Assembly (NCBI GenBank): GCA_947627415.1 | Contig: CANQVU010000007.1 | Coordinates: forward strand, 1 to 40,742 | Length of the DNA: 40,742 nucleotides | Reading direction: 5' to 3' | Source of the DNA: an uncultured Clostridia bacterium | GTDB lineage: Bacteria; Bacillota; Clostridia; TANB77; CAG-508 | Part shown: positions 10,261-21,574 of the stretch, piece after piece | Numbering within the stretch: the first letter of the stretch is position 1 | Layout of the letters: each line of letters begins with the position of its first letter | The notes under the pieces: generated by a model | The model's input: only the letters and a program-made list of their open reading frames with translations | What the model was told of the DNA's origin: nothing | Database searches by the model: none | Position numbers and translations under genes: made by a program

Positions 10261-11136
10261 ATGAAAGGAAGATTAATTAAAAGATTTTTTAAGAAAAAAA
10301 ATTCGCTAATAATTTGCTTAAGCTTTTTATTATCATTTATTTTTATGTCTTGTGGATACTCAATATTAAATACAACTTTAAATATAGTAGGGACATCTTC
10401 TATAACAAATAAGGAAGATATGTGGGAACTAGATATGGAGTTTGTAGAAACTAAGCAATTAGATAATGTTTTTTTCTACGATATTATTATTCATAATAAT
10501 TCGGAAAATACGTATCAAAATTGGGAAATAAAAATGTATGACAATGATAATATAATATATGCATATGAATATGGAAAAAGAGAAGATGGATATACAGTAA
10601 TAAAAAATACTGAATGGGATAATAGAATTGAAACTGGAGGATCTGTTACAGTAACCATTATATTTACAGTAGATCAAAATGTTGGGGATGTATCAGAATA
10701 TGCAAAATATTATGTTGAAAATTATATTAAAGCAACAGGAAGTTTAAAAGAACCAAATAGAGAAGGGAAAATTATAACAAATGGAAATGCTTCTTTAACA
10801 CTTAAAGAATCCGAAATAGAAATAACGAACTTTACTATTAAATTAGATTCATCTTATGAGACAGAAATTGAAAATGAAAAGCAATATATTATAGATATAA
10901 CTAATGATACAGAATATGATTTTATAAAAGTTAGAGCAAATGTTTATTTAGGAAAAGAAAACAAGTTATTAGAAGTATCACCAAGCGAAATTACTTGTCA
11001 AAACGAAACAAATACTAGTTTTGAATTACCTTTTTGGATGGAAATACCAAAAAATACAACAACATCAATTTATCTTATGATTATTACAAAGGATGATAAA
11101 TTTATTCCAGAAATAGTTATGTCAGCAGAAATATAA
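10261..11136 (+). CDS. Membrane-anchored/secreted protein with CBM2-like or similar beta domain
   Basis: N-terminal TM with SCGYSILNTTLNIVGTSSI; HNNSENTYQNWEIKMYD and NTEWDNRIETGGSVTVTIIF pattern. Confidence 0.45.
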   Translation: MKGRLIKRFFKKKNSLIICLSFLLSFIFMSCGYSILNTTLNIVGTSSITNKEDMWELDMEFVETKQLDNVFFYDIIIHNNSENTYQNWEIKMYDNDNIIYAYEYGKREDGYTVIKNTEWDNRIETGGSVTVTIIFTVDQNVGDVSEYAKYYVENYIKATGSLKEPNREGKIITNGNASLTLKESEIEITNFTIKLDSSYETEIENEKQYIIDITNDTEYDFIKVRANVYLGKENKLLEVSPSEITCQNETNTSFELPFWMEIPKNTTTSIYLMIITKDDKFIPEIVMSAEI

Positions 11137-11149
11137 AAAACTTGAAAAG

Positions 11150-12307
11150 GTGAGCAATATGAAATGCATTAAAAATAAAGAATTGATAATAGCTTTTTTG
11201 TATTTGGTTGTAACAATATATTTTATGATAAAAGATGCTATATTTTATACAAATATAATTAATCCGATATTCTGGGGGATAGTATTTTTATATTTAATAA
11301 GGAATGTAAAGATTAGGTTTAGTATAAATAAAAGGCAATTAATATATTTTATAACTATTATATTTATAACTATTGGAATATATATAACTTTAGGTTATAT
11401 ATATGGATTTTCAAAAACACCATATAGCCATAAAATAACTGCAATAATAAAAAATATTATGATTCAAATAATACCTATTATTGGAATTGAAACTCTAAGG
11501 ATAGTGATTATTGCTAAAAATAAAAAAAATAAATTGCTAGTTGCAATGATTACAATTTTACTAATACTCGTGCAAATTAATTATCATATATTCGGAGATT
11601 TATATTTGAACAAGGAAGAGTTATTTAGGTATGTATGTTCTACTATTATTCCAATAATAATTTGCAATATCATATATACGTACTTTATATTAAAAGATAT
11701 GCATTTATTTGCACTTAGGTACAGAGTATTAGGAAAATTATTTGTATTATTAATTCCTGCACTTCCAAATGTTGATTGGTATGTAATGGGATCAGTTGGC
11801 ATATTGTTACCAGCTTTTATGTATTTATTATTTAGATATAAATTTTTAAAAGAAAAAGAGGATATAAGAGAAAGAAAAGAAAATTTCCTAGGAAAATTTT
11901 ATTATGTAGTTACTTTTATTTTGGCACTTATGTTAGTTTGTTTTATGATTGGAATATTCAAATATGAACCAATATGTATACTGTCAAACAGTATGATTCC
12001 AACATACAAACGAGGGGATGTAGTTATTTTTAAAAAGATGAATAACTATGAATTAAATAATATACAAAAAAATTCAATAATTATATATGAAAAAGACGAC
12101 AAGAATATAGCACATAGGGTTGTAAATGTAATAAAAACAGATGATAATGCATTATATCAAACTAAAGGGGATAGCAACAATGTGCCAGATACAGATTTAG
12201 TGCAGATAGGGCAAATAAAAGGCGTATACGTCTTTCATATAAAATATATTGGATTGCCATCAGTTTGGTTATATAACTATTTTCACCAAGAAGAAGTAAA
12301 TGTTTAA
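11150..12307 (+). CDS. Signal peptidase I (S26, SipW-like) with a multi-TM N-terminal extension
   Basis: C-terminal SNSMIPTYKRGDVVIFKK, IAHRVVNV and YQTKGDSNNVPD motifs; about 250 aa hydrophobic N-terminal region. Confidence 0.82.
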   Translation: MSNMKCIKNKELIIAFLYLVVTIYFMIKDAIFYTNIINPIFWGIVFLYLIRNVKIRFSINKRQLIYFITIIFITIGIYITLGYIYGFSKTPYSHKITAIIKNIMIQIIPIIGIETLRIVIIAKNKKNKLLVAMITILLILVQINYHIFGDLYLNKEELFRYVCSTIIPIIICNIIYTYFILKDMHLFALRYRVLGKLFVLLIPALPNVDWYVMGSVGILLPAFMYLLFRYKFLKEKEDIRERKENFLGKFYYVVTFILALMLVCFMIGIFKYEPICILSNSMIPTYKRGDVVIFKKMNNYELNNIQKNSIIIYEKDDKNIAHRVVNVIKTDDNALYQTKGDSNNVPDTDLVQIGQIKGVYVFHIKYIGLPSVWLYNYFHQEEVNV

Positions 12308-12321
12308 TAAGGAGGATTAGG

Positions 12322-13395
12322 ATGATATTGCATAGAAAGAGATATAGAAAATATCGCGAAAAAAATAACAATTATTTTATCATTTTTGGAATAATAGTTT
12401 GTATACTATTAGGAATTATTTTTTTAAAAATGGGTTTATCATATAAAAAACAGAGTGAGTATATATACAGTTATGAGGCGAAAAAAAGCGATAATTATGA
12501 AGTAGTATTGAAACCAAATGAATTTTATACAACTGATAGTCTCCCAAAGGACTTGTATTATGCATCTAAATCTATAGATAAATTTGCACTAGAATTTAAA
12601 TATAATTTTAATGGAAGTAAAGAAACAGATATAAGCTATAACTATGATATTAAAGCTAATATGGTAGCAACAGTAGAAAATAACGATAATCAAGGAAAAG
12701 AAGTTTGGAATAGAGAATTTACAATTTTAGATAATACAGCTTCAAATACTAATAAAAACGAATTTTCAATAAATGAGAAAGCAAATATAGAATATGGATA
12801 CTATAATGATTTAGCACGTTCCTATGAAAAGGAGTATGGAATTAAAATTAATGCAATTTTGAAAGTCTATTTTAATATATCATATAGCATAAATCTTCAA
12901 GGATTAGATGAAAACAACAAAACAGTTAATGATTATATTGAATTAGATATACCAATAAACAATACCGTAACAAATGTAGAAGAAAAATATCAGAATATTA
13001 CAAGTGAAGAAATTATGCAACAATTTGCAGAGAAAATACCAACAAATAAAGTAGTATATTATATACTTTCAATTGTATTTATTGTTGGTGCAGTAATATT
13101 ATTTATAATAATTAAAAAATTCAGTAAAAAAACTCCTAAAGAAATGTACAAAAGCAATATGAAACATTTATTGAGATATTATAAAGAATTAATAATTACA
13201 ATATCAAACGAACCTAATTTTAATAATTTAAAGTTAATGAAACTCAATAGTATAGATGACTTAATTGATGTAGCTGAACAAAATAATAGTAATATAATTC
13301 ATTATGAAGTAATAGAAAATGAAAAAAGTGAATTATATGTAATTATTGATGAATATGTGTATAAGTATACTATAACTGGGGAGAAATTAAAATAA
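12322..13395 (+). CDS. DUF5305-like membrane protein
   Basis: N-terminal TM, extracellular beta region (YEVVLKPNEFYTTDSLP..., NREFTILDN), second TM, cytosolic tail; adjacent to a SipW-like peptidase. Confidence 0.55.
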   Translation: MILHRKRYRKYREKNNNYFIIFGIIVCILLGIIFLKMGLSYKKQSEYIYSYEAKKSDNYEVVLKPNEFYTTDSLPKDLYYASKSIDKFALEFKYNFNGSKETDISYNYDIKANMVATVENNDNQGKEVWNREFTILDNTASNTNKNEFSINEKANIEYGYYNDLARSYEKEYGIKINAILKVYFNISYSINLQGLDENNKTVNDYIELDIPINNTVTNVEEKYQNITSEEIMQQFAEKIPTNKVVYYILSIVFIVGAVILFIIIKKFSKKTPKEMYKSNMKHLLRYYKELIITISNEPNFNNLKLMKLNSIDDLIDVAEQNNSNIIHYEVIENEKSELYVIIDEYVYKYTITGEKLK

Positions 13396-13508
13396 ACAAA
13401 ATAATAACAATAATTTGTGGAAATATTTTAATAAATGTGATATATTAATTTTGGTTTTTTAAAATTTGTGAAAATAATAGAATATAAAATTTAGAATGGA
13501 AAGATAAA

Positions 13509-14549
13509 ATGAAAGATACAAAAAAATACCTTAAAAACGTAATATTATTTTTTATAATAATTATATTTACATTTTATGTAATATTTAAAGATCAAGATAT
13601 AACTGGAATATTTGGTATATTAGGAAACGTAAACAAAAGATTTGTATTACTTGCAATATTATGTATGTGCTTTTATATTACGTGTGAAGCAATAAATATT
13701 GGAAGAACACTAAAAGCATTAAATGAAAAAAGCACATTTTTAAGAAATATAAAATATGCATTAATAGGTTTTTTCTTTAGTTCAATAACTCCTGCTGCAA
13801 GCGGTGGACAACCAATGCAGATATATTATATGTATAAAGATAAAATATCAGTTGCAAATTCAACTCTTGCACTTTTAATTAATTTAGCATGTGTTCAAAT
13901 AGTTACAATTTCAGTGGCTTTATTTAGTTTAATATTTAATTATAAATATTTAAATACATTATTAATGTGGTTTTTTGCAATTGGAGTGATGCTTAATTTA
14001 AGTGCGTTAATTTTGCTATTAATATCAATATTATCAAAAAGAATGAGTAAAGGAATAATTCGAATTGTTGTAAAAATGTTAAAGTTTTTTAAAGTAAAAA
14101 ATATTGAGAGTAAGCAGGCAAAACTTGAAGATGAACTTAATAAATATCATGATAGTGCAAAATATATAAAAGATAACAAATTAGTTGTCTTAAAAAATTT
14201 ATTAACTACTTATGCTCAATTTATAGCATTTTATGGTATTTCGTATTTAATATATTGCTCATTTGGATTATCGGAGCATAATGTTTTTTCAATACTAACA
14301 ATGCAATCTGTATTATATGCTACAGTTTCGGGAATACCATCTCCAGGTTCAGTAGGAGTAAGCGAAGGCGGATATATGGCTATATTTGCATCAGTATTTC
14401 CAGAAAATTTACTAGATAGTGCAATGCTTTTAACAAGAGGAGTTAATTTTTATTTATTTGTGTTAATTAGTGCTGTAATAGTTATTATAAGCGAAATGAG
14501 GAGCAAGAGACAGGAGAGTACAGATGAAAAACAAGTTGGAAAAAATTAA
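13509..14549 (+). CDS. Flippase-like/lysylphosphatidylglycerol-synthase TM-domain protein (UPF0104)
   Basis: Multi-TM ORF with FFFSSITPAASGGQPMQIYYMYKD and PSPGSVGVSEGGYMAIF motifs. Confidence 0.82.
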   Translation: MKDTKKYLKNVILFFIIIIFTFYVIFKDQDITGIFGILGNVNKRFVLLAILCMCFYITCEAINIGRTLKALNEKSTFLRNIKYALIGFFFSSITPAASGGQPMQIYYMYKDKISVANSTLALLINLACVQIVTISVALFSLIFNYKYLNTLLMWFFAIGVMLNLSALILLLISILSKRMSKGIIRIVVKMLKFFKVKNIESKQAKLEDELNKYHDSAKYIKDNKLVVLKNLLTTYAQFIAFYGISYLIYCSFGLSEHNVFSILTMQSVLYATVSGIPSPGSVGVSEGGYMAIFASVFPENLLDSAMLLTRGVNFYLFVLISAVIVIISEMRSKRQESTDEKQVGKN

Positions 14550-15969
14550 TTATAAGTTTTTATTTTTAATTACATCTATAATAATATTAATACCTTCATT
14601 AAATTACTTAATTAGGAATAAAACTATATTAAATTTTAATGAGTGGTTCACCTTTTTCTTACGTAAACCAGTAAATAGCATAGAATCAGTAATAGGAGCA
14701 ATTCTATTTGGAATACTTCTTATCGTACTGTTTTATTTGTATTTTAAAATTATAAAAAATACGGATAAAGAATTTAAAGGCTTAAAGTCTATAATCCTTT
14801 ATGTTTTAATTATATCTTGCATTTTTGGACTAATGTTACCATTTACTACATCTGATATATTTTATTATATGGGTACAGGTTGGATTGATTCAAATTATGG
14901 TGAAAATCCTTATTATACAACAGTAAGAGAAGTTAGATTGCAAAATCTTAATGATGAAATTTTGCAAAGGACAGGAATATGGGAAAATCAAGTAGTAGTA
15001 TATGGTCCTTTGTGGGCATTTATATGCAAGATTTTATCATTACTTTCTTTTGGTAATGTAACACTTTTACTTTATATATTTAAATTCTCTAGTATATTAA
15101 TACATATTTTAAACACTTTTCTGGTATATAAAATTACAAAAAAGCATAAATTTGCTGTTATTTATGGATTAAATCCATTTATAATTTTTGAAATGATTAC
15201 TAATGTGCATAACGATATATATTTAATATTTTTCATATTGCTAGCTTTATATTTTTTATTAAAAAAGAAAAATATTGTACTTACAGTTATATTTATGGCT
15301 CTTGCTACATGTATTAAATATGTGTCAGTACTACTAATTCCATTTTTTGTATTATATTATTTAAGAGATAAAACTGTATGGAAAAAAATAGCATGGAGTT
15401 TTGTATATGCATTATTATTTATCGGCATAGTATTATTGTGTTATTTGCTATATGCAAGAGATATTAATTTGATTCTTATTAGTCTTATGCAGCAAGGAAA
15501 ATATAGAGAATCAATATTTGCTATTTGTTTAGAATTGTCTAAAATATTTAATATAAAATTACTAGCTCCGGTTAAATGGATTTCTTTATTGATTTTTACT
15601 GTTATCTTTTTAGATAATTTAATAAATGCAACATTCAGAGTAAAAAAGAATAAATTTATAAATTCAATGAGAAGATGCAATAACATATTATTAGGTTTTA
15701 TATTTTTAGTGATAACTAATTTATGCCCATGGTATACGAGTTGGCTTGTTCCAACAATGTTTTGGCAAAGAAGTAAGATGATGAAAAATATATTATATAT
15801 ACAATTTGCATACGAATTAGTTATATTGATGAATTTTGCATTATTCAGTGAAAGTTATAAAATAGGTTTATTCTATTTACCTATAATTATTATAATAGTT
15901 ATAATATTTAATTTATTAGATAAAATAAATATTTCAAATACAAAAGGAGTAATTGATGAAAAAAGTTAA
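14524..15969 (+). CDS. Polytopic glycosyltransferase (GT-C/GT87-like)
   Basis: Multi-TM ORF with TSDIFYYMGTGWIDSNYGENPYY and GLNPFIIFEMITNVHNDIYLIFF. Confidence 0.7.
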   Translation: MKNKLEKINYKFLFLITSIIILIPSLNYLIRNKTILNFNEWFTFFLRKPVNSIESVIGAILFGILLIVLFYLYFKIIKNTDKEFKGLKSIILYVLIISCIFGLMLPFTTSDIFYYMGTGWIDSNYGENPYYTTVREVRLQNLNDEILQRTGIWENQVVVYGPLWAFICKILSLLSFGNVTLLLYIFKFSSILIHILNTFLVYKITKKHKFAVIYGLNPFIIFEMITNVHNDIYLIFFILLALYFLLKKKNIVLTVIFMALATCIKYVSVLLIPFFVLYYLRDKTVWKKIAWSFVYALLFIGIVLLCYLLYARDINLILISLMQQGKYRESIFAICLELSKIFNIKLLAPVKWISLLIFTVIFLDNLINATFRVKKNKFINSMRRCNNILLGFIFLVITNLCPWYTSWLVPTMFWQRSKMMKNILYIQFAYELVILMNFALFSESYKIGLFYLPIIIIIVIIFNLLDKINISNTKGVIDEKS

Positions 15970-17414
15970 TAAGAAAGATATAATAATTATTGTTATAATA
16001 ATTTTAATTGCAATATTAGTTTCTATGAAAAGTAGTATTTCAATAGTTAATAACTGTGCATCAAGAGATGTATCTGTTTGGGTTAATGCCGCAGCGAAAA
16101 TGAAACAAGGCGAAATTATATACAGAGATGTATTTGATCATAAAGGACCATTATTGTATTTTATTTATTTTTTACGGATATGTTTTAAATGGTGAAAATG
16201 CAATTTGGCTTTTTGATTGTATATGCAATATTCTTAGTTGTTTGATTATTTATAAAATTTGTAATCGATTGACAACAAAAAAATCAAAGTCTCTATTAAT
16301 AGTAATTATATATTTATTTTTTGTATCACATTTCTATTACGAAAATCCGTGTACAGAAAGTTTGGCGTTACCATTTATTTTGCTTTCTTTAGATAAATTT
16401 ATTGTATTTATTTTAGACGAAGATAAATTTAATAAAAAAGAAAGCTTTATTACAGGTGTGTGCTTAGGAGCAGTATTATTACTAAGACCAAATTTAATTT
16501 CATTATGGGTAGTATATGATTTATGCATATTTATAAAACTAATTAAGGAAAAGCAAATTAAAAAATTATTAAATATAATGTTATTTACAACTATTGGCTT
16601 AATTGCAATACTTATACCTTTTTTATTATATTTAATATTTAATAATGCATTTAAAGATTTTATAGATATATATTTATTATTTAATATTAAATATTCAGGA
16701 ATAAAAGAAAATAGTATATTAGAAACTATCTATTATTTTATTGAAGATACTAAATATATATTGGTAGGACTATTGTTGTTAAATGTAATATCAATTTATT
16801 TTGCAAATAAGAAAAAGAATCAGAAGGAAAATTTATTATTAGTAACAAACTTTATATATTATTCAATTACTTTTATATTAGTAATAATGCCACAAAGAAA
16901 GTATCTTCATTATGCAATTACAATGATTCCAACGATTATAATTCCAATCATAGTTTTACTAAAAAATATTAATATAAAAGAAACAATAACGTTTGCAATT
17001 ACATTTATTGCAGTAATATATTTAGGCGTAACTGTTTTTAAGTATGTGTCAAAAAGAAATAAAGTTGTATACGAATATAGGGAAAAAATTTATATAATTT
17101 CAAACTACATACAGAATTTAACAGACAAAAATGACAATGTTTTACAATTAGGAATGGAAACCAATTTATATAATTTTTCAGATAGGTATTATAAAGGAAA
17201 ATATTTTTATCAATTTCCAGTTGTGAAATATAGTGAAAAAGTAGCAACTGAAGCATTAGAGGACATAGCAAAAGAACTTCCAAAATTGATAATTGATACA
17301 AGAACACAAGACGATGAAAAAAGAAATATTAAATTTAATGAAGGAATTGCCGATATATTACAAAATAACTATGATGAAGTTAGCAAATTTATATATCTTA
17401 GAAAGGGAGAATAA
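15956..17414 (+). CDS. Polytopic glycosyltransferase (GT39/PMT-like), read through a +1 shift at CGG 16175-16177
   Basis: Two overlapping ORFs (15953-16195, 16128-17414) join as RDVFDHKGPLLYFIYFLGYVLNGENAIWLFD when C16175 is skipped. Confidence 0.75.
16175..16177 (+). other. +1 recoding site: TTA|CGG|A, read as TTA-(C)-GGA
   Basis: Zero frame ends at 16195; +1 restores a 485-aa polytopic protein. Confidence 0.78.
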
Positions 17415-18727
17415 ATGAATAATAAAGTAGCAATAATTGGCGCAGGATATACAGGACTTAGTTGCGCAAAAAAATTATCAGAAAATGGATATGAAGTCAC
17501 AATTTTTGAAAAGACAGGAGAAATTGGAGGAATTGCTAAATGCATAGATTATAATAATACTAAAATAGAAAAGCATTATAGACATATATTTAAAAGCGAT
17601 AAATATGTAATAGAACTTTTAAAAGATCTTAACATATTAGAAAAATTGCATTGGAATGAAACAAAAATGGCATATTATTCAAACAAGGGTTTATATGGTT
17701 TCGGGACTCCATTTACATTACTTAAATATGAGCCGTTGAGCTTTATAGAAAAAATACGATTTGGCTTAGGAATAGTAAAATTAAAATTAGTAAAAAATTA
17801 TAAAAATATAGAACAATTTACTGCAGAAGAATGGATGAAGAAGAATTGTGGGGCTGAAATATATCATAAAATATGGGAACCACTTTTAATTAGCAAGTTT
17901 GGAAGTAGAAAAAGTGAAATCTCTATGGCTTGGCTGTGGGGAAAGATAAATTTGAGGAGCTCTTCATCGACTATAGAAGGGGAAAGACTAGGTTATTTAG
18001 ATGGAAGCTTTTATGTACTAACAAAAAAATTAGAAGAAAATTTAATTAAAAATAATTGTAAAATAAAATTAGACGAAGAAGTAATTAGTGTTAGAAAAGA
18101 CAAAAATAATTATATAATCAATACTTCAAACAACCTAGAAAAATCATTTGATTTTGTAGTTAGCACTGTGTCATATAATACTTCTAAAAAAATTTTTAAA
18201 GATTTAATTAATTCACAGGAAAAAGAAAAAATGGATAATTTAGAATATACTTCTGCAAAGACATTAATTATATTTTCTAAGAAGAGTTTAACACCGTATT
18301 ATTGGGTAAATATAGGTGATAATAATATCCCATTTGGAGGAATTATTGAGCACACAAATATGATTAATAAAGATAAATACTTAGGAGCTAATATAATTTA
18401 CATTTCAAATTATTTATATAACGATGATACGCTCTATAAAATGAGTAAACAAGAACTTTTTAATTATTATTATCCATTTTTAAAAAAGATTAATAACAAA
18501 TTTAGAAAAGATGATGTGATTAATTTAGAGTGCTTCGAAGAATTGTATGCACAACCAATAATTACAACGAATTATTCTAAAAAATGTTTAGATGAAAATT
18601 TACAAGAAAAGGGAATATATATGGCAACTATGGGACAAATTTATCCAGAGGATAGGCGGAATGAATTATGCAATTAAAATACGGATATGAAGTAGCAGAA
18701 AAAATAATAAATTTCTATAAAAAATAA
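17415..18727 (+). CDS. FAD/NAD(P)-dependent oxidoreductase (protoporphyrinogen oxidase/UDP-galactopyranose mutase-like), read through two +1 shifts (18657 and 18682)
   Basis: VAIIGAGYTGLSCAKKLSENGYEVTIFEK Rossmann motif; C-terminus reads GQIYPEDRGMNYAIKIGYEVAEKIINFYKK only after two successive +1 shifts. Confidence 0.85.
18657..18659 (+). other. +1 recoding site: AGG|CGG|A, read as AGG-(C)-GGA
   Basis: Zero frame gives PEDRRNELCN*; +1 gives the expected PEDRGMNYAI. Confidence 0.82.
18682..18684 (+). other. Second +1 recoding site in the same gene: ATA|CGG|A, read as ATA-(C)-GGA
   Basis: In the frame after the first shift: GCA ATT AAA ATA CGG ATA TGA (stop). A second +1 gives IGYEVAEKIINFYKK*. 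Confidence 0.78.
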
Positions 18728-18746
18728 ATTTAAATAGGAGGATAAT

Positions 18747-21408
18747 TTGGACAAGTTAGTTTTAATTGATGGAAATAGTATAATAAATAGAGCATTTTAT
18801 GGAATAATGGGAAATAAGATGTTAATGACAGAAGACCGGAACATATACAAATGCAGTATATGGTTTTCTTAGCATACTATTCAAAATTCTTGATGATATA
18901 AAACCTAATTATTTAGCAGTTGCATTCGATTTAAGAGCACCTACAAAAAGGCATAAAATGTACAATAAATATAAAGCAAACAGAAAAGGTATGCCAGATG
19001 AATTAGCAATGCAAATGCCAATTCTTAAAAATGTATTAAAAGCAATGAATATTGCTATATTGGAAAAGGAAGGATACGAGGCAGACGATATTTTAGGAAC
19101 ACTTGCAAAATGGGGACAGAAAGAAAATTTAGATGTTACAATTTTAACGGGTGATAGAGATAGTTTTCAATTAGTAGATAAAAATATTAAAGTAAGAATT
19201 CCTAGAACAAAAATGGGAAAAACAGAAACGGAAGATTATACAGTAGAAAAAATTAAAGAAGAATATGGCTTAGAGCCTTTAGATTTAATAGAAGTAAAAG
19301 GACTTATGGGAGATACATCTGATAACATTCCAGGAGTTCCAGGTGTAGGAGAAAAAACAGCTATAAATTTAATAAAAGAATATAAATCAATTGATGGTGT
19401 ATATGAAAATATAGATAAGCAAAAAGGAAAATTAAAAGAAAAGTTAGAGGAAAATAAAGATTTAGCATATCTATCAAGAACACTAGGAACGATTGATATA
19501 AATGCACCTATTGAGAAAGACTTGACATTATTGGAAAATAAAGAATGGAATAATAAAGAAGTATTAGACATATTTAAAAAATTGAAGTTCAGTAGATTTA
19601 TAGATAGGTTTAATCTTTTGAGTTTAGGAACTATTTCAAGTGATGAAGAAGATGATTCATCAATTAAAATTAATTATAGAACTAATTTAACAAGCGAAAA
19701 CTTGGAAAAATTAAAGTCAGAAATTATATCAAAAAAATCGATGTATTATTATTTAGAAAAAAATTGTTTTGTAATATATTCAGAGGATATGAATAAATCA
19801 TGTTATATAGATGATATGATGACTTTTAAAGATATATTTGAGAACGAGGAAATATTAAAATGTGGCTATAAACAAAAGGAAGAATATATTTTGTTATGGC
19901 AAAATAACATAAATGCGAAGAACTTGATGTTTGATGTTTCTATTGCAGGATATATATTAAATTCCAATATAAGTAAATATACAATAGAGTATTTAGCAAG
20001 CGAATATTTGAATTTTGATATGGAAGAATATTTGTCTAAAGAAGGAATTGTAGATGCAAAAGAGAATCAAATAAATTTGTTTGATGAAATCTCAGAACAA
20101 AAAAATAATATAGATAAAAACTATATATATGCATATTTAATATTTAAGTTAGTCAAAGCCTTAAAAGATAAGATGAATAGCGAAAATAGTTTAAAATTGT
20201 TTGAAGAAATAGAAATGCCACTTGTAGAAGTTTTAGCAAGTATGGAATATGAAGGAATATATGTAGACAAAGAAGAACTTTTAAAATATGGGGAAGAACT
20301 TAAAGAAAAAATAGATATTTTGACTAAAGAAATATACACTTTAACAGGGGAAGAATTTAATATAAATTCTACAAAGCAATTAGGTGAAGTATTATTTGAA
20401 AAATTAAAACTAACAGCAGTTAAAAAAACAAAAACGGGATACTCAACAGATGTAGAGGTTTTAGAAAAAATAAAATATGAACATCCTGCAATCGAAAAAA
20501 TATTAGAATATAGACAATTAGTAAAACTAAATTCAACATATGTAGAAGGATTAATTCCATATATAGATGAAAAAACAAGTAGAATTCATTCTAAATTTCA
20601 TCAAACAGTAACAACAACAGGAAGAATTAGCAGTACAGATCCAAATCTTCAAAATATACCTACAAGAATGGAACTTGGTAAAAAATTAAGAAAAGTATTT
20701 AAGCCAAAAGAAGGCTATATGTATGTAGATGCAGATTATTCACAAATAGAACTTAGAGTTTTGGCTCATATTTCACAAGATAAGCATATGATAGAAGCAT
20801 TTAATAATGATGAAGATATCCATGCACAAGCTGCTTCTAAAGTATTAAATATATCAATCAGTGAGGTGACAAAGGAACAAAGAGCTAATGCAAAAGCAGT
20901 TAATTTTGGTATAGTATATGGAATTAGTGATTTTGGACTAGGAGAACAGCTTGGAATATCTAGAAAAAAAGCAAAAGAATATATTGACCAGTATCTTGAA
21001 AAATATAGTGGTATAAAAGAATTTATGACAAGTGTTGTTGAAGAAACAAAAGAAAAAGGTTTTGCAGAAACACTTTATCACAGAAGAAGATATGTTCCAG
21101 AATTGAAATCAAACAACTATATGGTAAGAAAATTTGGCGAACGAGTAGCAATGAACACACCAATACAGGGAACTGCTGCTGATATTATGAAAATCGCTAT
21201 GATTAATGTATATAAAGAGTTAAAAGAAAAAAATCTTAAATCTAAAGTAATTGTCCAGGTACATGATGAATTATTAATTGAAACTGCTTTAGATGAAAAA
21301 GAAATTGTAAAAGAAATATTAAAAACAGAAATGGAAAATGTAATTAAATTAGATGTGCCTTTAAAAGCAGAAGTAAACCAAGGATTTAATTGGTACGAAG
21401 CCAAGTAA
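18747..21408 (+). CDS. polA: DNA polymerase I, TTG start, read through a +1 shift at CGG 18837-18839 (about 886 aa joined)
   Basis: AGGAGG then TTG; MDKLVLIDGNSIINRAFYGIMGNKMLMTED + GTYTNAVYGFLSILFK; downstream DADYSQIELRVLAHIS, RRANAKAVNFGIVYG-like and VQVHDELL motifs. Confidence 0.94.
18837..18839 (+). other. +1 recoding site: GAC|CGG|A, read as GAC-(C)-GGA
   Basis: +1 restores the PolA N-terminal TEDGTYTNAVYGF motif. Confidence 0.86.
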
Positions 21409-21531
21409 AAACAAATCAAAATCACTATCCTGCACATTTTAATTCAATCGTAAAATCCTCAATGTGCAAACGCACACCTCCGGTTTTACTCATTCATTAA
21501 AATGCACAATCTAGCAATTTTGATTTGTTTT
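21408..21531. repeat. Nested inverted-repeat element downstream of polA
   Basis: Perfect 15-bp terminal inverted repeats AAAACAAATCAAAAT / ATTTTGATTTGTTTT; inner CATTTTAAT/ATTAAAATG, GTAAAA/TTTTAC and GTG-caaacg-CAC pairings. Confidence 0.65.
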
Positions 21532-21574
21532 GAAAAGTTATATTATATACAAAAGATAAAAAAAGGAGATAGAT

